Below are positions 1 to 8,139 of a stretch of 64,000 bases of DNA, one piece after another. This DNA is from Flavobacteriales bacterium (GTDB taxonomy: Bacteria > Bacteroidota > Bacteroidia > Flavobacteriales_D > Sanyastnellaceae), in assembly GCA_022447625.1 (NCBI GenBank), contig JAKVAX010000003.1, forward strand, positions 124,001 through 188,000, given 5' to 3'. The notes beneath the pieces were generated by a model. That model was not told the origin of the DNA. It searched no databases and saw nothing but the letters and a program-made list of their open reading frames with translations. The translations under genes and the position numbers were made by a program. The first letter of the stretch is position 1; the number at the start of each line of letters is the position of its first letter.

Positions 1-1
1 C

Positions 2-976
2 ACTCTAGGTGATGGTACTCCTATCGCTACTGGTGATCTAGATAACGCTCTATACTCAGAAGACAACGATAACTTCGCTGGTCCTGAATTTGGATTCGAC
101 CTGCTATGTCTACAAGATGGATGTTACATCATCACTCTTGGTGGTGGTACGTTCGACGGAGAGATTTCTTTCGATATCGTTGACGAACTAGGTGGAGTAA
201 TTGCTACTGGAATTGCTGGTGAAACTTCATTCCAGATCGGTGGTGCAGTATGTGGATGTACTGATCCAGGTGCTTGTAACTTCGATCCTCTTGCAACTGA
301 CGAAGACGGTTCTTGTGAATTCCTTTCATGTGCAGGATGTACTGACGCTGCTGCTTGTAACTTCGACGCTACAGCAACTATCGAAGATGGTTCTTGTTGT
401 TTCGATAACTGTCTGACTATCCAGATGGGAGATACATTCGGTGACGGATGGAACGGAAACGTTTACGAGATCTACTCTATCGACGGTACTCTAGTTGCTT
501 CTGGTGACCTAGACACTGCTCAAGATGGAGACGGTACTACAACTGGTACTGACGTTCTATGTTTGACTGACGATTGTTACTACATCGTAGTAGACGGTGG
601 CGCATTCCAAGGAGAGGTTACTTGGACGCTTCTAGGAGCGAACGAAGGACCAATCTTCGGTGGTGCTCCTGTTCTTGCTGGAGACTTCATCACATTCTCT
701 CTTGGAGCTGGTGCTTGTGTATCAGGATGTGCTGAGCCTGTAGCTTGTAACTTCGATCCTGCGGTTAACATTCCAGTATGTGAAGCTTGTGAATACAGCT
801 CATGTCTAGGATGTACTTACCCAGACGCAACGAACTACGACATGGCCGCTGGAATTGACGACGGTTCATGTACGTTCGACACGGCAAACCCTTGTCCTGA
901 AGACTTGAACGAAGACTGTATCGTTAACGCGGCTGACCTTCTTCAGTTCCTAGGTGCCTTCGGTACAACTTGTTAA
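2..976 (+). CDS. Secreted Cys-rich repeat protein, 5' end outside window
   Basis: The frame is open from base 2 to TAA at 974-976, so the gene starts upstream; 324 residues are visible. It contains a 'GDTFGDGWNG' module (from about base 425), a 'GGGTFDGEISF' strand motif, and four Cys repeats of the form GCTDPxACNFDPxAxxDDGSC (about bases 248, 335, 722 and 809). The last 27 residues form a dockerin-like segment, DLNEDCIVNAADLLQFLGAFG, ending in Cys; no type A T9SS domain is present. Such Cys/DDGSC repeats are common in secreted Bacteroidota proteins, so an extracellular or surface structural role is inferred. Codons are strongly biased (AAC, TAC, TTC, GGT/GGA), as in the next gene, which suggests high expression. 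The exact function is unknown. Confidence 0.9.
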   Translation, partial: TLGDGTPIATGDLDNALYSEDNDNFAGPEFGFDLLCLQDGCYIITLGGGTFDGEISFDIVDELGGVIATGIAGETSFQIGGAVCGCTDPGACNFDPLATDEDGSCEFLSCAGCTDAAACNFDATATIEDGSCCFDNCLTIQMGDTFGDGWNGNVYEIYSIDGTLVASGDLDTAQDGDGTTTGTDVLCLTDDCYYIVVDGGAFQGEVTWTLLGANEGPIFGGAPVLAGDFITFSLGAGACVSGCAEPVACNFDPAVNIPVCEACEYSSCLGCTYPDATNYDMAAGIDDGSCTFDTANPCPEDLNEDCIVNAADLLQFLGAFGTTC

Positions 977-990
977 GATTAACCAAAAAT

Positions 991-1029
991 AAATGGGAGG
1001 GCCAAGGGCCTTGTGCCCTCCCATTTTCC
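991..1029 (+). terminator. Intrinsic terminator after the first gene
   Basis: A 12-bp perfect stem AAATGGGAGGGC (991-1002) pairs with GCCCTCCCATTT (1015-1026). It lies 15 bases after the stop codon and separates two highly biased secreted-protein genes. Confidence 0.85.
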
Positions 1030-1054
1030 TTTATTAACTATATATTCTAGCACT

Positions 1055-4000
1055 ATGAAAAAGTTATTATTGTTCTGTGCGGCAGTATGCACCGGTCTGA
1101 TGAGCTTTGCTCAGCTAAACCAGATCGTTGTGGAAGAATACACTCCGGCTTTCGGTGGTGTAGGTGAGCCAATCTACCGCATCTACGCTGAGATGGGAGA
1201 TCCAGCTGACATCGTATCTGCGGTATTTGCGATCGATCAGTGTCACCCACTTGACGTATCTACTACTACGGATTTCTTCAATGATGCTTTGGGTGGAATT
1301 AACCCGTCAGGGATCAACCCAGCGTTCTTTGCAGTATTCCCAACGATTGAGGCTGACTCATGGGTAACAATCGGTGTTGACAACTCAACACAGCCAGGAG
1401 CTGCTGACATCGGTCAGGCTTCTACAGTGCCTGCAGATCCGTTTACAGGTTCTGTAAACACTGCTCCAGCAGGAGGAAACCTATTGATGGACGACGGTGC
1501 GTGGTTTACACTACCAACATCTGCGTCTGCACTTCCAACAGGAGTTAACAACCGAGTTCTACTTGGGCAGTTCACGACTGATGGTGACCTTTCATTCAAC
1601 ATTAACCTGCAGGTATTCGTAGGTGGTGACCAAGCTAACGGACGTGTTGATTACGTTTACGATTCTGCTTGTTCTGGAGCTGGTGCTCCGACAGGATTCG
1701 AGTCTGTAAACGCATCTTTGACTTTCCCTAGCGCGGTACCTGGATGTACTGACCCAACTGCTTGTAACTACGACCCAGCGGCAACTTCTGATGATGGTTC
1801 TTGTATCCTACCCGTTGCAAACGACAACTGTTCTGGAGCTATCGCTCTTGCTTCAGGTGTTGCTGTTCTTGGAGATAACACGAACGCTTGTGGTACTCCT
1901 GATATCTTGACTGTTCCTGCTGGTACTGCAGGTAACGGATGTCAGTCTAACGACGGATGGTGTTCATTCGAAACAAACGTTGATAACGACGTATGGTACT
2001 CTTTCACTACGCCAGCTAACCCTGCAACTGTAGTTCTACAAACTTCAGCTGGGGACATCTTTGACACGCAGATGGCTGTATACGATGCTTGTGGTGGTAA
2101 CTTTGTTGCTGGTAACGATGACAACCCAGGTGGTGGATTCTACTCATTCCTAGATTTCGATTGTGGTGAGCTTGCAGCTTCTACAACGTACTACGTAATG
2201 GTAGATGGTTTCGCGGGGTCAACTGGTACATTCAACATCCAAGTTGATATTGACGAAGCAGCTTGTTTAAACGGTTGTACTGATGTGAACGCAATTAACT
2301 ACGATCCAGGTGCATCAGTTGATGATGGATCTTGTATAGTTCCTACTTGTGCTCCAACTACTCCAGATAACTTCCAGTACTGCTACGATTCTAACGAATC
2401 AACTCAGTTTGTATACACAGCAGCGAACGCTGGTGATGAAGTAATCATTGAGATTCTTGCTGGTACTTTTGAAATAAATTTCGATGACATCACTATCTAC
2501 GATGGTGTTGGAAACGGAGGTGCTGTGCTATTCACAGGAGACGGAGATGTTTCTGGCGTAATCGCAGTTTCAACTACTGGTGCAATCACAATTGAAATCA
2601 ACTCTGACGCTTCAGTTAGCTGTGCTTCAGGTTCACAAACAGAACTAGATTACAACGTTTACTGTGGTGTAGCTGCTGTTCTTGGATGTACTGATCCATT
2701 GGCTTCTAACTACGATCCTGCGGCTACCGTAGACGATGGGTCTTGTATCGTATGTAACGACATCCTTGTTGACGTTACTGTTGACGGAAGTTTTTTCCCA
2801 GGTGAAGTAACTTTCGATATCGTTGATAGCGGTGCGAACGTAGTATACTCTGGAACTGGAAATGACGGTTCATTCACACTATGTCTTCCTGCTGGATGTT
2901 ACCAGATTGATATGTTCGATTCATTCGGTGACGGATGGAACGGAGCAAACATCGACTTCTCTGTAGGTGGTTCATCTATCGGAAATGTTGATCTTGACAA
3001 CGCACCAATCGGTGACGGTCTCAATAACGGTTCTGACTTCGTAGACGTAGGTAACACTGGATCTTGTCCTGTACTTGGATGTACTGATCCAACTGCATGT
3101 AACTTCGATCCAGCTGCAACGCTTGACGATGGTAATTGTATCGCTGCTCCATGTCTAAATGATCTTCCATCACTTGCCCTTGCTCTTTCTATGGAAGCGC
3201 TAGGTTCTTGTAACGGATACGTTGGTGAAGACATCTCTGGCGCAACTTTACAGGCTCCTGAAGCTACTGCTTTCACAGCTGGTGCTGGTCTTGACCTATG
3301 GTACTCATTCGTACCTATGACATCAGGTGTACGTCTAGAAGTAAACACTGCTGATTTCGATGCATTGATCGAGCTTCAGGATTCTGGTAACAACCCACTT
3401 GACGTTGAAGACGTTGTCTTCGTGAACGGTGGTGAGGTACTAAATATAGGAAGCTTGACAGCTGGTGACACTTACTTCGTACGTGTTACTCCTTACTTCG
3501 ACGTTGTAGGTCCTGCATTGTTCGATATCTGTGCTCAGTCTATTCCTGATACACGTTGTGATTACGGTCCTGGACCATACGATCTATGTGATATCTTCAA
3601 GGCTGACTGGGTTGGTGCTGATGATTACATCTTCAACTTGACTTCTCAAGGTGGTGGAACAGCTTACCAGTACGCGGCAGGTGGACCGAACACATTCGTT
3701 GTTCTTTCTGATATCGCTGACCTAGGATGGGGTGATACTTACGATGTAGCTATCAACTCTGTATTCGATCTTACTCGTGGAGACGGTGGAACTGAATCTA
3801 TCGAAGTATTGAACGATGAGCCTTGTACTCTAGAAGTGAACGATCAGCCACTGGCAGCTCTGCGTGCATCTGACAATCAGGCTAACTACGGTCCTCACTT
3901 CCTAGGAGACTACATCGCAGCTACTCCATACGTTTGTGGTGTTGTTGATTGGACATGGGAATTCGTTAACACTGACGGATCACAGCTTCCTATCATCCAC

Positions 4001-4480
4001 CTACGTGGAGCATCTAACCGTTACATGCGTATTAGCGACGTAGCTGGTCTTGTTGAAGGAGCAGTTTACGAAGTGCGTGTGAAGCCTGAGTTCTCTAACG
4101 GAGCGGCTACTAACTACGGTGGAACTGAACTACTATCGATCATCGGCCCTGCTGGTATCGTTGGAGAGATCGAATCTCCTGTAGTTCTTGCTGATGACGC
4201 TGAGCGTCTTGACGTTGTTGAAATGGGTGATCTTGCTATCTACCCTAACCCGTCAAACGGTGACAACGTGACAATCAACGTTTCAGGTATCGAGTCTGAG
4301 GTAGTTTCTATCGAAGTTCTTGATGCAACTGGTAAGCTTGTGCGTGCTGAGCAGATCGCTGCTACAGGTGCAAACCTTACTATCCAGACTTCAATGTCTG
4401 AGTTCACGTCTGGTCTTTACACAGTTCGCGTTATCGCGGGAACTAACGTAATGACTGAGCGTCTACAGATCGTTAAGTAA
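1055..4480 (+). CDS. Large T9SS-secreted multidomain Cys-repeat protein
   Basis: The ATG at 1055 is chosen because it opens a clean signal peptide, MKKLLLFCAAVCTGLMSFAQ; the longer reading frame from 1013 overlaps the preceding terminator. The product is 1141 residues. In order: an N-terminal part with no recognised domain, a GCTDPTACNYD Cys repeat (about base 1742), a PPC-like beta domain (about 1980-2250), a Cys repeat (2272), a CUB-like segment with DDITIYDG (about 2400-2660), a Cys repeat (2684), a DSFGDGWNG module (2917), a Cys repeat (3077), a second PPC-like region (about 3290-3540), and a type A T9SS C-terminal domain starting 'AIYPNPSNGDN' (from about 4235). Export across the outer membrane by T9SS is expected. 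A surface or matrix role is plausible but unproven. Confidence 0.92.
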   Translation: MKKLLLFCAAVCTGLMSFAQLNQIVVEEYTPAFGGVGEPIYRIYAEMGDPADIVSAVFAIDQCHPLDVSTTTDFFNDALGGINPSGINPAFFAVFPTIEADSWVTIGVDNSTQPGAADIGQASTVPADPFTGSVNTAPAGGNLLMDDGAWFTLPTSASALPTGVNNRVLLGQFTTDGDLSFNINLQVFVGGDQANGRVDYVYDSACSGAGAPTGFESVNASLTFPSAVPGCTDPTACNYDPAATSDDGSCILPVANDNCSGAIALASGVAVLGDNTNACGTPDILTVPAGTAGNGCQSNDGWCSFETNVDNDVWYSFTTPANPATVVLQTSAGDIFDTQMAVYDACGGNFVAGNDDNPGGGFYSFLDFDCGELAASTTYYVMVDGFAGSTGTFNIQVDIDEAACLNGCTDVNAINYDPGASVDDGSCIVPTCAPTTPDNFQYCYDSNESTQFVYTAANAGDEVIIEILAGTFEINFDDITIYDGVGNGGAVLFTGDGDVSGVIAVSTTGAITIEINSDASVSCASGSQTELDYNVYCGVAAVLGCTDPLASNYDPAATVDDGSCIVCNDILVDVTVDGSFFPGEVTFDIVDSGANVVYSGTGNDGSFTLCLPAGCYQIDMFDSFGDGWNGANIDFSVGGSSIGNVDLDNAPIGDGLNNGSDFVDVGNTGSCPVLGCTDPTACNFDPAATLDDGNCIAAPCLNDLPSLALALSMEALGSCNGYVGEDISGATLQAPEATAFTAGAGLDLWYSFVPMTSGVRLEVNTADFDALIELQDSGNNPLDVEDVVFVNGGEVLNIGSLTAGDTYFVRVTPYFDVVGPALFDICAQSIPDTRCDYGPGPYDLCDIFKADWVGADDYIFNLTSQGGGTAYQYAAGGPNTFVVLSDIADLGWGDTYDVAINSVFDLTRGDGGTESIEVLNDEPCTLEVNDQPLAALRASDNQANYGPHFLGDYIAATPYVCGVVDWTWEFVNTDGSQLPIIHLRGASNRYMRISDVAGLVEGAVYEVRVKPEFSNGAATNYGGTELLSIIGPAGIVGEIESPVVLADDAERLDVVEMGDLAIYPNPSNGDNVTINVSGIESEVVSIEVLDATGKLVRAEQIAATGANLTIQTSMSEFTSGLYTVRVIAGTNVMTERLQIVK

Positions 4481-4498
4481 TCTCTACTTATCATATAA

Positions 4499-4528
4499 GG
4501 AAGGCCCCACAAGGGGCCTTCTTTTTTT
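4499..4528 (+). terminator. Intrinsic terminator
   Basis: AAGGCCCC (4501-4508) pairs with GGGGCCTT (4513-4520) around a 4-base loop and is followed by a run of seven T. It ends the large T9SS gene. Confidence 0.9.
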
Positions 4529-4533
4529 CGGCT

Positions 4534-4541
4534 TAACTTTG
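4534..4541 (+). promoter_or_regulatory. Bacteroidota -7 element TAACTTTG
   Basis: TAACTTTG matches the TAnnTTTG consensus of the Bacteroidota primary sigma factor and lies 13 bases before the ATG at 4555. No clear -33 TTG is visible, so confidence is moderate. Confidence 0.45.
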
Positions 4542-4554
4542 ACACACAAGAAAC

Positions 4555-5469
4555 ATGAATGCTAAACTCATGACTAAGACTTTCTTTCTTTCGTTGATCG
4601 CGTTGACTATCACCAATTTCAGCCTAGCGCAAACCGTGAATTATGGTGAGGCCAATAAGGCAGACCTTTCGAAATTAGTTTACTTCTGTGGTGCTGATTC
4701 GCTACTAGATGACGCTCAAAAGGAGATATTGTTCGATGCTTTTTCTAGTCGAATGATCTTTCGTTCTGATTCGTACCAATTCGAGAAAATTTCAAAAGAC
4801 ACTTCTTTCGTCTTTTATGCGCTAGAGCCGAATAGTGATTCCACTCAATGGCAACTAGTTGGCTTCAGAGGAGGCAAGGAAGTAGCGAAACAAATTGAAT
4901 CAGAGCCGTTTTACAATGATATTCCGAGCGATATCGATTTGATGTTCACGCTTCAATTAGATAGCGCAAAGTCTCGAACTCGTTTTCTAGAGACTTACCT
5001 GATTTCTGGTCGTAAACTCATGAATGCATCAGCCAGAATGAAATCATACGATGATTACTGGAAGCGCTATGAGAATTTGGAGTGGTTCACAACTGATTTT
5101 AAAGCAGTGATTGATTCGGCAGATGCAAGCCCAAGGATCAGAAGAAAAGGATTTGATGCACAACGTGGCGCACGAATGGGTCTAATGACCAATCGCTTAG
5201 CCATGGCTGGAAGACGCAATCTCAAGTCACAGTTCCTGTACCTCGACCGTCAGATAATTATTGATGAAGAAGGTGATCAAACTGTAGCGTTCTACCTCTA
5301 CGACATCTCTAAAGGACTTGTGTTCTTCGTTGAAGAGCCTAAACAGAAGAAAGGGAAAGACTACATTCCAGAGGAGTACCTAGATTTTCTGCTTCAAGAA
5401 AACCAGTTGATGATTGGTAAACATCCTAAAGAAGCGGGCAGACCAATATTCGAAACTGAGAGACAATAG
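4555..5469 (+). CDS. Secreted protein of unknown function
   Basis: 304 residues with an N-terminal signal peptide (hydrophobic FFLSLIALTITNFSLA, probable cleavage after SLA-Q near residue 26). The start could also be the ATG at 4570 (MTKTFFLS). The mature part is mixed alpha/beta and charged, with no motif that I recognise, no lipobox and no T9SS sorting domain, so a periplasmic location is most likely. It has its own -7-like promoter and a terminator just downstream, so it is probably a single-gene unit. Confidence 0.8.
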   Translation: MNAKLMTKTFFLSLIALTITNFSLAQTVNYGEANKADLSKLVYFCGADSLLDDAQKEILFDAFSSRMIFRSDSYQFEKISKDTSFVFYALEPNSDSTQWQLVGFRGGKEVAKQIESEPFYNDIPSDIDLMFTLQLDSAKSRTRFLETYLISGRKLMNASARMKSYDDYWKRYENLEWFTTDFKAVIDSADASPRIRRKGFDAQRGARMGLMTNRLAMAGRRNLKSQFLYLDRQIIIDEEGDQTVAFYLYDISKGLVFFVEEPKQKKGKDYIPEEYLDFLLQENQLMIGKHPKEAGRPIFETERQ

Positions 5470-5491
5470 TATTCTTACAATACAAAGAACT

Positions 5492-5515
5492 AGAGGCCCA
5501 TTTGGGCCTTTCTTC
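5492..5515 (+). terminator. Intrinsic terminator
   Basis: AGGCCCA (5494-5500) pairs with TGGGCCT (5503-5509) and is followed by a T-rich stretch, 24 bases after the stop at 5469. Confidence 0.75.
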
Positions 5516-5566
5516 GCTGTTATAAATACGAGACAACAATCCATCAAATCATACTTACCTTGGCGT

Positions 5567-5977
5567 ATGCAAGAATTCCGCTCTGTCATTCTAATTCTAA
5601 TTCTTCCTCTAACGGTTGTTTTCACTAGCGTGGAATCGGTCGTTCAACAAGAGACGAGAACGTTCGTACGGGGAGCAGAATATGACGTAGAGCGATACCA
5701 CGCCCAGGTAGCAACTACTTCTGAAGATCAAATCTGGAGATTAAACGATAGTCTGAAGATTGAAACGGATGCTCCCTATGAAAATGATTCGTCGTGGTAT
5801 TTCGTAGACCCTTCGGGCGCTCAAGTTCCTTTCATCGTCAATACAGTTTCTGCAGAGCTTTCGCTAAGCATAATCAAAGAACTCCGATCGCCATATACCT
5901 ACGAAGTCATGGTATACCCACTCAGGTTAAATCAACAGGATCTGATCACTCCTTCAGTCACCATCAACGTCACATAA
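5567..5977 (+). CDS. Small secreted protein of unknown function
   Basis: 136 residues from the ATG at 5567; the open frame reaches back to 5414 but would then run through the preceding terminator. The N-terminus MQEFRSVILILILPLTVVF is hydrophobic and signal-like. The part coding ILILILPLT is a CT-rich repeat also found between genes elsewhere in this window. The rest is beta-rich with no motif that I recognise. It converges on the M28 peptidase gene. A lightly conserved or lineage-specific protein is most likely. Confidence 0.6.
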   Translation: MQEFRSVILILILPLTVVFTSVESVVQQETRTFVRGAEYDVERYHAQVATTSEDQIWRLNDSLKIETDAPYENDSSWYFVDPSGAQVPFIVNTVSAELSLSIIKELRSPYTYEVMVYPLRLNQQDLITPSVTINVT

Positions 5978-6003
5978 AAATAAATCCCATGGACGCCGGG
6001 ATT
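5972..6003 (-). terminator. Terminator of the M28 peptidase operon
   Basis: On the minus strand AATCCC pairs with GGGATT (plus-strand 5983-5988 and 5998-6003), followed by TATTTTTATG. It sits between convergent genes and may act both ways. Confidence 0.6.
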
Positions 6004-6008
6004 CCTGC

Positions 6009-7370
6009 CTAAAGATTATCCAAGAAATAAACCAAACTTGCCATACTCGCAGCCCCAAGGTGCAGCTCTCGTCGGTTGACATTTTCCCAGATGTCGTTGT
6101 TTGAGTGGTGGTAGTCAAAATAGCGTTGGTTGTCTGGGACTAAGCCGAAGAGTAATACCTCGTCATTCTTGAGTGGACGAATATCCACACCACTCCATCC
6201 ACGACGAGCCACGTGGATTCCATAGGGCTCAAGAACACCTACCCATTCTTTCAATGAGTCGTAGCCTTCGTCATCTCCTTCGATACTAAAGCCCCGTGGC
6301 GAGAATCCTCCGGAATCACTTTCAATCGCTGCGAAATGGAAGTCACTTTGGTCTTTGGCTACCGCAGCATAAGTTTTTCCTCCGTTGTTCCCGTTCTCCT
6401 CATTGATGAAGAGTACCACACGAATGGTGCGTTTCGGCGTGTAATTCAAGGCTTTCAGTGTTCGTAATACTTCAATGGATTGAACAATACCTGCACCATC
6501 ATCATGCGCTCCTTCACCGATGTCCCATGAGTCAAGGTGACCTCCTACAACGATGTATTCATCTGGGAACTCAGAACCCTTGATCTCTGCAATCACGTTG
6601 AATTGTTCTACATCGTCGTAGGCAACACAATTCATGTTCATGCTGACTTCTACTTCCTTTCCTTCTTTGAGGGCAAGTTTGATCTTTCGAGCATCTACTG
6701 TGCTAATACCTGCTGCAGGAATTCGTGGTATGTCTTCCTGGTAACGCATGGCTCCGGTGTGAGGGAAAGTATCAACGGCGTGCGTAAGCGAGCGAACCAA
6801 GGCTCCAACAGCTCCGTATTCAGCTGCTTTACTTGCTCCATATGATCGTTGGTCATAAGCACCGCCATATGCCATGCCCGTATTGATCAAGAGCGGATCC
6901 ATCGGACGGTTGAAGAGCACAATTTTCCCTTCCACCGCTTCACGGCCCAAAGTGTCTAGGTCTTCTAGGTACTTTACTTCAATGACCGGTGCTTTGATTG
7001 TTCCTCCAGTACCAATGCTTCCTCCAAGAGCCGTGATGCGAATGCGTTCTGCTTCTTCTCCTACATGCATGTGAGCCGTTTCTTGTTCGCCTCTGGTCCA
7101 TTTAGGAACCATGACGGGTTGCAAAAACACATTATCAGCTCCATAGTTTTCCAGAAGCTCTTTGCCCCAGTAAATGGCATTTTCCAATTGTGGTGAGCCA
7201 CTTAGGCGATGCCCAATCTCCTTGCAGAGGTAATGTAAGTTGTCGTGAGCTTCGGCGTTAGCCAATACTTCATCATAAATCTGACGAACCATAGCAGAAT
7301 CTTGGTTCATCTGTTGCCCTGAGGAGAGGAAAACTCCGAAAGCAAAAAGTAGCGTGAAGGTCAGTCTCAT
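6009..7370 (-). CDS. M28 family zinc aminopeptidase, exported
   Basis: 453 residues from the ATG at 7370, chosen because it opens a signal peptide, MRLTFTLLFAFGVFLSSGQQ. It is a carboxypeptidase-Q/M28-type metallopeptidase. An N-terminal segment is followed by a PA-like insert (about residues 120-240) and the catalytic zinc domain. The zinc ligands and catalytic residues are visible: GGHLDSWD (about 276-283), HDDGAG, NEENG (about 322), ESDSG (about 350) and HHSNND (about 419). It should remove N-terminal residues or split dipeptides in the periplasm or outside the cell. It is the last gene of a three-gene operon, 7 bases after the dehydrogenase gene. Confidence 0.92.
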   Translation of the reverse strand: MRLTFTLLFAFGVFLSSGQQMNQDSAMVRQIYDEVLANAEAHDNLHYLCKEIGHRLSGSPQLENAIYWGKELLENYGADNVFLQPVMVPKWTRGEQETAHMHVGEEAERIRITALGGSIGTGGTIKAPVIEVKYLEDLDTLGREAVEGKIVLFNRPMDPLLINTGMAYGGAYDQRSYGASKAAEYGAVGALVRSLTHAVDTFPHTGAMRYQEDIPRIPAAGISTVDARKIKLALKEGKEVEVSMNMNCVAYDDVEQFNVIAEIKGSEFPDEYIVVGGHLDSWDIGEGAHDDGAGIVQSIEVLRTLKALNYTPKRTIRVVLFINEENGNNGGKTYAAVAKDQSDFHFAAIESDSGGFSPRGFSIEGDDEGYDSLKEWVGVLEPYGIHVARRGWSGVDIRPLKNDEVLLFGLVPDNQRYFDYHHSNNDIWENVNRRELHLGAASMASLVYFLDNL

Positions 7371-7377
7371 AGGAAGA

Positions 7378-8139
7378 TCATTGCATCCAAGAGCCATTGT
7401 TGATGTCTAGGCCCTGTCCTGTAATACTTGTTTGTTTTTCAGACATTAAGAAATCTACAAAAGTGGCGATGTCTGAAGGGTCGCTCATTCTTCCGAGTGG
7501 TACGTAGCCCATTTGGTCTTTGTACTCATCTTCATATGGTCGATTACCGCGGTCAGCGAGCAATTGAATGCCTTGCTGTGCCATCTCTGTTTCAACCCAT
7601 CCTGGAGTCAATGCGTTGACTAGAATGCGTTCAGATGCCAATTCAACTGCAAGACTTCGGGTTAGTCCGAGAAGACCGGCTTTGCTCGTGCAGTACGCTG
7701 TGTAATTTGGAACACCGAAACGGGCGAGACATGAAGAAGTGATCAAAATGTGCTTGAATGGAGCTGAGCTCTTACGAAGGTAAGGAAGCGTCTCCATAAT
7801 CGAAATGTACGTCCCGTTGAGATTGATGTCCATGATCTGCGACCATCGATCACCTTCACCGTAGGTGTTTTCACCACCGATTCCCGCGTTAGCGAAGAGA
7901 CCATAAATCTCTCTGTCATGAACATTGGCCTTGTTTAACCCTGCTTTGAAACTCTCAGGGTCAGTGATATCAGCGCTCACTGCTGCGTGGGCAGAAGGGG
8001 TATCACATGCTTGAAGTGTTCGGTCTAGTTTATCTTGACGTCTTCCAATCAGAATAAGAGCGTAACCTGATTTAGAGAGTTGAACCGCTGTTGCTGCACC
8101 CATTCCGGTGCCAGCTCCAGTGATGATGATGGTTTTCAT
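7378..8139 (-). CDS. Short-chain dehydrogenase/reductase (SDR)
   Basis: 253 residues, the normal length for a classical SDR. The TGAGTGMG nucleotide-binding loop is at residues 7-14, NAG near 89-91, the catalytic Ser in the ITSSC region and YTAYCTSKAG (Tyr-x3-Lys). The ending LDINNGSWM resembles the usual VDGG end. An NAD(P)-dependent oxidoreductase of the cytoplasm; the substrate is not predictable. It overlaps the upstream gene by ATGA (8136-8139). One copy of the window's 15-bp iterated word, with one extra C, lies at 7881-7896 where it codes LFANAG. Confidence 0.93.
   Translation of the reverse strand: MKTIIITGAGTGMGAATAVQLSKSGYALILIGRRQDKLDRTLQACDTPSAHAAVSADITDPESFKAGLNKANVHDREIYGLFANAGIGGENTYGEGDRWSQIMDINLNGTYISIMETLPYLRKSSAPFKHILITSSCLARFGVPNYTAYCTSKAGLLGLTRSLAVELASERILVNALTPGWVETEMAQQGIQLLADRGNRPYEDEYKDQMGYVPLGRMSDPSDIATFVDFLMSEKQTSITGQGLDINNGSWMQ

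Noticed and set aside
201-416. 71-codon plus-strand frame over the first gene
   Set aside because: Out-of-frame shadow of the 2-976 gene; its Leu/Val-rich translation is a by-product of biased codons.
2899-3348. 149-codon antisense frame
   Set aside because: Antisense to the large T9SS gene, arising from its strong codon bias; no start context or protein motif.
5380-5625. 81-codon minus-strand frame over a gene junction
   Set aside because: Crosses a terminator and two real genes; no recognisable protein features.
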